9,768 bases of DNA from a bacterium (GTDB lineage: Bacteria > NPL-UPA2 > JAGMAN01). Shown in pieces: positions 6,429 through 9,768 of this stretch (its first letter is position 1; each line of letters begins with the position of its first letter). The stretch lies in NCBI GenBank assembly GCA_023130215.1, contig JAGMAN010000035.1, positions 1-9,768 of the forward strand, written 5' to 3'. Both the position numbers and the translations under genes were made by a program. Below the pieces are notes generated by a model, which saw nothing but the letters and a program-made list of their open reading frames with translations, ran no database searches and was not told where the DNA came from.

Positions 6429-6821
6429 ATGAGACGAATATTGGTTATTGGGTTATTAGGTTGTTGGCTTATAGCGTTAGCGGGTTGCGCTTCTTTAGGG
6501 CAGAAAGCAAAGGGATTTCTGGGAATCTCCGTTAAGGAGATTGAAGATGTGAGGGATAAAGCCATAGTCAAGATTGTTGATTATGATTACGACAGTTGCT
6601 ACCGGATGGTAGAGGAAGAGTTATCTGAGATGGAAGCTTATGTATATACCAGAAGAAAGGATTTGATTGCGTTTTATATGAGCCGGACCGACACAACTAC
6701 AGCAGGAATATTCTTCAAGGAGATAGATAAACAGAAGACCCAGGTGGAGGTTGCCTGTCCGGTTGTAGATAAAAAGGAACAATTGGCCGGGGAGATATTT
6801 GCTGCCTTAGAAAAACAATGA
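6429..6821 (+). CDS. Small predicted lipoprotein of unknown function
   Basis: This 130-residue protein starts with a lipoprotein signal: basic MRR, a hydrophobic run (4-16), and the lipobox LAGC ending at Cys20, where cleavage and acylation should occur. The mature protein of about 111 residues is mostly charged, with the segment DYDSCYRMVEEELSEMEAY (52-70), then DLIAFYMS and TTAGIFFKEID, an alternation expected for a small alpha/beta domain. I recall similar small lipoproteins from candidate-phylum genomes (Omnitrophota), possibly DUF3568-like, but cannot verify this. The start is well supported by AGGAGG at 6417-6422, 6 nt before the ATG. It probably sits in the periplasm or on a membrane. 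It may be cotranscribed with yjbQ, 84 bp downstream; no function can be given. Confidence 0.82.
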   Translation: MRRILVIGLLGCWLIALAGCASLGQKAKGFLGISVKEIEDVRDKAIVKIVDYDYDSCYRMVEEELSEMEAYVYTRRKDLIAFYMSRTDTTTAGIFFKEIDKQKTQVEVACPVVDKKEQLAGEIFAALEKQ

Positions 6822-6858
6822 AGGAATAAAGCCGGATTAAGAATAAGAGGGGGCGATT

Positions 6859-6909
6859 ATGGTATCAAGATTTATCAATTGTGCGAGGAATGGAGGGGGG
6901 ACATCATGA
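6859..6909 (+). CDS. 16-codon frame overlapping the yjbQ start (possible leader peptide)
   Basis: The frame [16 protein letters not shown] starts at an ATG preceded by AGAGGGGG (6846-6853), a fair ribosome site 5 nt upstream. Its TGA overlaps the yjbQ ATG in the form ATGA, the classical arrangement for translational coupling. Its 3' half (AATGGAGGGGGGACATC) also carries the ribosome site of yjbQ. It may be a coupling leader or a chance frame; no attenuator hairpin is obvious. Confidence 0.3.
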   Translation: MVSRFINCARNGGGTS

Positions 6910-7325
6910 AAGCTTACACCGAACATTTATGGTTTAACACCCGCCGAAGCAGAGAACTCATTAATATAACACCCAAAGTTGAAGAATGCCTGAGAAAGAG
7001 CGGGATAAAGGAAGGGTTATGCCTGGTTAATGCCATGCATATAACGGCAAGTGTATTCATAAATGACGATGAGGGCGGCCTGCACCAGGATTTTGAAGGG
7101 TGGCTTGAGAAACTTGCTCCCCACGAGCCTACATCCCAATACAGGCATAATTTGACTGGAGAAGACAATGCCGATGCCCACCTGAAGAGGACGGTAATGG
7201 GCCGTGAGGTTGTGGCAGCTGTTACTAAAGGCAGACTTGACTTCGGACCCTGGGAGCAGATTTTCTACGGTGAATTCGACGGCCGCCGCAGGAAAAGGGT
7301 GTTGGTGAAAATCATAGGGGAGTGA
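6906..7325 (+). CDS. yjbQ: YjbQ / UPF0047 family protein
   Basis: This 139-residue protein is a full-length member of UPF0047, also annotated as secondary thiamine-phosphate synthase YjbQ. Its true cellular role is unsettled; weak thiamine phosphate synthase activity has been reported for the E. coli protein. Conserved blocks are [12 protein letters not shown] (43-54, with H45), [14 protein letters not shown] (81-94, with H81 and H92, likely metal or ligand residues) and [19 protein letters not shown] (111-129). The ATG at 6906 is preceded by GGAGGGGG at a good distance and gives the usual N-terminus; a TTG-initiated extension from 6879 would add nine non-conserved residues, so I reject it. 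It may be cotranscribed with the lipoprotein gene 84 bp upstream. Confidence 0.92.
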   Translation: MKAYTEHLWFNTRRSRELINITPKVEECLRKSGIKEGLCLVNAMHITASVFINDDEGGLHQDFEGWLEKLAPHEPTSQYRHNLTGEDNADAHLKRTVMGREVVAAVTKGRLDFGPWEQIFYGEFDGRRRKRVLVKIIGE

Positions 7326-7639
7326 GAGACAGCCGGAAAGAATTAAACGACATGACCGACGGAAAATATGCAGGTGACTTGAACTGGGAAGCGGCAAGGT
7401 TAATCTGAAAGAAATAAAGGAAATAGAATTTGAGAAAACAACCTGTAGAATTTTCTTGATTTCGCTTCAGGAATGTGATATAAGGATAGCAGTAAGGCAG
7501 AAAAGTTGAAGGGCCAGTAAACGACAGAAAGATTTATGAGGTTATTCCCCGATAAACAATAAAAAGTCAATCCTTTTTATCTCCCCCAATTCGCGGACAA
7601 AAGCTTGAAAAATCATCATCTTATACTGGAGCAAGTCAA
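7326..7639 (+). other. 314-bp intergenic stretch without a recognised gene
   Basis: No frame here has both a plausible start and recognisable sequence. The longest curiosity is an open stretch from 7378 to 7509 containing EIKEIEFEKTTCRIFLISLQ but with no ATG, GTG or TTG start near its beginning; it might be a gene remnant. ATAAAAAG (7559-7566) and CTTTTTAT (7573-7580) form a perfect 8-bp AT-rich stem with a 6-nt loop. TATACT at 7622-7627 could be a -10 box for tilS, but no -35 box lies at the right distance. Confidence 0.5.
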
Positions 7640-9058
7640 TTGCTGAAGGAGAAAGTTCGGCGAACGATTGTTAGATACAGGATGTTAGAACCGGGAGACC
7701 GCCTGGTAGTAGCTGTCTCGGGAGGGCCGGATTCGGTCGCCTTACTCAGTATTCTTGCCTGCCTAAGTCAGGAGCTCAATTTCTCCCTGCAGGTTGCCCA
7801 CCTCAACCATATGTTTCGGGCAAAGGAAGCAGAGGAAGATGCTCTTTATGTAAAGGAGCTGACCAAAAAGTTTTCTCTACCCTTTACGATGAGAAAGAGG
7901 AATGTGCCTGCTTTCGTAAGAAGAAAGCATCTCTCTCCCGAGGAAGGAGCCCGCCAGGTGAGATATAAGTTCCTTCAGGATGTGGCAGAGAAAGCGGGGG
8001 CCAATAAGATTGCTCTTGGCCAGACGGCTGATGATCAAGTGGAGACGGTTCTGATGTGGATGCTGAGGGGCTCAGGACTGAAGGGATTGGCCGGCATTCC
8101 AGCCGTGAGGCCACTGGAGAACTGTCTGATAATTCGTCCACTGATTGAAGTGAACAGGTCTGAGATTAAGGATTATTTAAGGGAGGAGAGCCTTCGAGTG
8201 CAAGTGGATGCTTCCAATCTGAAGCCGGTCTATCTGCGGAACAAGATAAGATTGAAGCTGATTCCCCTTCTGGCCAGAGACTACAATCCCAATATCAAAT
8301 CCGTTCTCTCGGGCATGTCTCAGATTTTAGAGGCTGATGAGGACTACCTGATTGAGATCCAGGAGAGGATCTTTCAAAAGGTGGCCAGGGTAGAAGGAGA
8401 CAACCGGGTGGAAATCAACCTAATTAGCTTAAGGAAACTTCACCCCTCTATGCAGAGGCGTATATTGCGCCGCAGCATTGAGCTGGTAAAGGGGAATCTC
8501 CGGGGGATAACCTTAAGCCATCTAAGAGAAGTCCTTAACATAGTTAATCATGGTCGGACAGGCTCCGAGGTTCATCTGACAAAAGAGATTGTAGTGAAGT
8601 GCATCTACCAAAAAGTTCTTATCTCCCAGGGCAAGGAGCCCAAGACAAGTGTAAAATACAGTTACAAGTTACCAATCCCGGGAGAGGCAGGAATTGAGGA
8701 GCTTAACTTAACTCTGCGAAGTTCCCTCCTGAACCGAAGGAGCATTGGACGAGTAGGGGAGCTGCGGAAAAGCTCCTCCTCAAAGAAGGCTTACTTTGAC
8801 CTCAATGAGATAGAACCTCCCTTGATGATTCGTAATAGAAGACGGGGAGATAGGTTTCAGCCGATGGGAATGAGGGGAAGGAAAAGCTTAAAGGAATTCT
8901 TCATTGATGAAAAGATACCCCGGGAAGAGAGGGAGAGAACTCCCCTGCTCGTCCAGAGGAAGGGCCGGGATATCCTCTGGGTGGTCGGTCATAGAAGAGC
9001 TGAGAAGGCAAAGGTCAGTGAGAGGACGAAAAGGGTGTTGAAAGTAGAAATCCTGTAA
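7640..9058 (+). CDS. tilS: tRNA(Ile)-lysidine synthetase TilS
   Basis: TilS is the essential cytoplasmic enzyme that joins lysine to C34 of the CAU-anticodon isoleucine tRNA using ATP, so that it reads AUA. At 472 residues it is the long form. The N-terminal PP-loop ATPase has SGGPDS at 27-32, HLNHMFR (54-60), EEGARQVRY (101-109) and GQTADDQVET (127-136), followed by LRGSGLKGLAGI, RPLIEVNRSEI and DASNLKPVYLRNKIR (190-204). The C-terminal TilS domain is clear from RNRRRGDRFQPMGMRGRK (398-415) through LKEFFIDEKIP (417-427) to LWVVGHRRA. The start is TTG, supported by GGAG 8 nt upstream and by the family N-terminus; no in-frame ATG lies nearby. ftsH follows 62 bp downstream, a common arrangement. 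Confidence 0.96.
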   Translation: MLKEKVRRTIVRYRMLEPGDRLVVAVSGGPDSVALLSILACLSQELNFSLQVAHLNHMFRAKEAEEDALYVKELTKKFSLPFTMRKRNVPAFVRRKHLSPEEGARQVRYKFLQDVAEKAGANKIALGQTADDQVETVLMWMLRGSGLKGLAGIPAVRPLENCLIIRPLIEVNRSEIKDYLREESLRVQVDASNLKPVYLRNKIRLKLIPLLARDYNPNIKSVLSGMSQILEADEDYLIEIQERIFQKVARVEGDNRVEINLISLRKLHPSMQRRILRRSIELVKGNLRGITLSHLREVLNIVNHGRTGSEVHLTKEIVVKCIYQKVLISQGKEPKTSVKYSYKLPIPGEAGIEELNLTLRSSLLNRRSIGRVGELRKSSSSKKAYFDLNEIEPPLMIRNRRRGDRFQPMGMRGRKSLKEFFIDEKIPREERERTPLLVQRKGRDILWVVGHRRAEKAKVSERTKRVLKVEIL

Positions 9059-9073
9059 AGGAAGCGTTTTTTC

Positions 9074-9768
<695 letters not shown>

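Noticed and set aside
7378-7509. Open stretch containing EIKEIEFEKTTCRIFLISLQ in the yjbQ-tilS gap
   Set aside because: It has no start codon near its beginning, no ribosome site and no family I recognise; kept only as a note under the intergenic entry.
7559-7580. Perfect AT-rich hairpin as a terminator
   Set aside because: The stem is almost all A-T with a 6-nt loop and lies over 230 bp after yjbQ; too weak to call as a terminator.

Overview
The window looks like chromosomal DNA of an uncultured, environmental bacterium. It has housekeeping genes (recN, tilS, ftsH) with good E. coli-like sigma-70 promoters and Shine-Dalgarno sites, a mix of GTG and TTG starts, and several decayed accessory genes between them. 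The small lipoprotein and the truncated transporter/acyltransferase start resemble proteins I associate with candidate phyla such as Omnitrophota. That placement comes from memory and is weak. All genes lie on the + strand except the two genes of the insertion sequence.

Layout. Bases 1-2171 are one complete insertion sequence with 23-bp perfect terminal inverted repeats. It encodes, on the - strand, a small DUF6788-like protein and a DDE transposase, read from one near-consensus promoter. The left inverted repeat starts at base 1, so the window edge is the element edge, probably an assembly break at a repeat. From 2187 comes recN with its own promoter, ending in a short G+C hairpin of a widely dispersed intergenic repeat type. 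Next is a 36-codon stub of an MFS-type transporter (LplT or acyltransferase-fused), cut off after its first conserved motif.

From about 4080 to 6378 the sequence is a mosaic. It holds an AT-richer AbiEi-family regulator/antitoxin with a strong promoter and a 22-bp perfect palindrome in its leader but no intact toxin partner, short unexplained reading frames, an intact isochorismatase-family hydrolase, and the remains of an AlbA/RecG-like ATP-binding DNA-binding protein that has lost its middle. From 6429 the genes are intact again: a small lipoprotein, a YjbQ/UPF0047 protein preceded by an overlapping 16-codon frame, a 314-bp non-coding stretch, tilS, and the first 216 codons of ftsH, cut by the window end just before its Walker A motif.

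How the genes relate. tilS next to ftsH is a familiar housekeeping arrangement (isoleucine tRNA decoding and membrane protein quality control), here with a separate ftsH promoter. recN serves double-strand-break repair. The middle block reads as a site of repeated insertion and deletion rather than one pathway. I found no clear new multi-gene system. The most interesting items are the solitary AbiEi-like gene with its palindrome, the two-gene insertion sequence, and the overlapping mini-frame before yjbQ.
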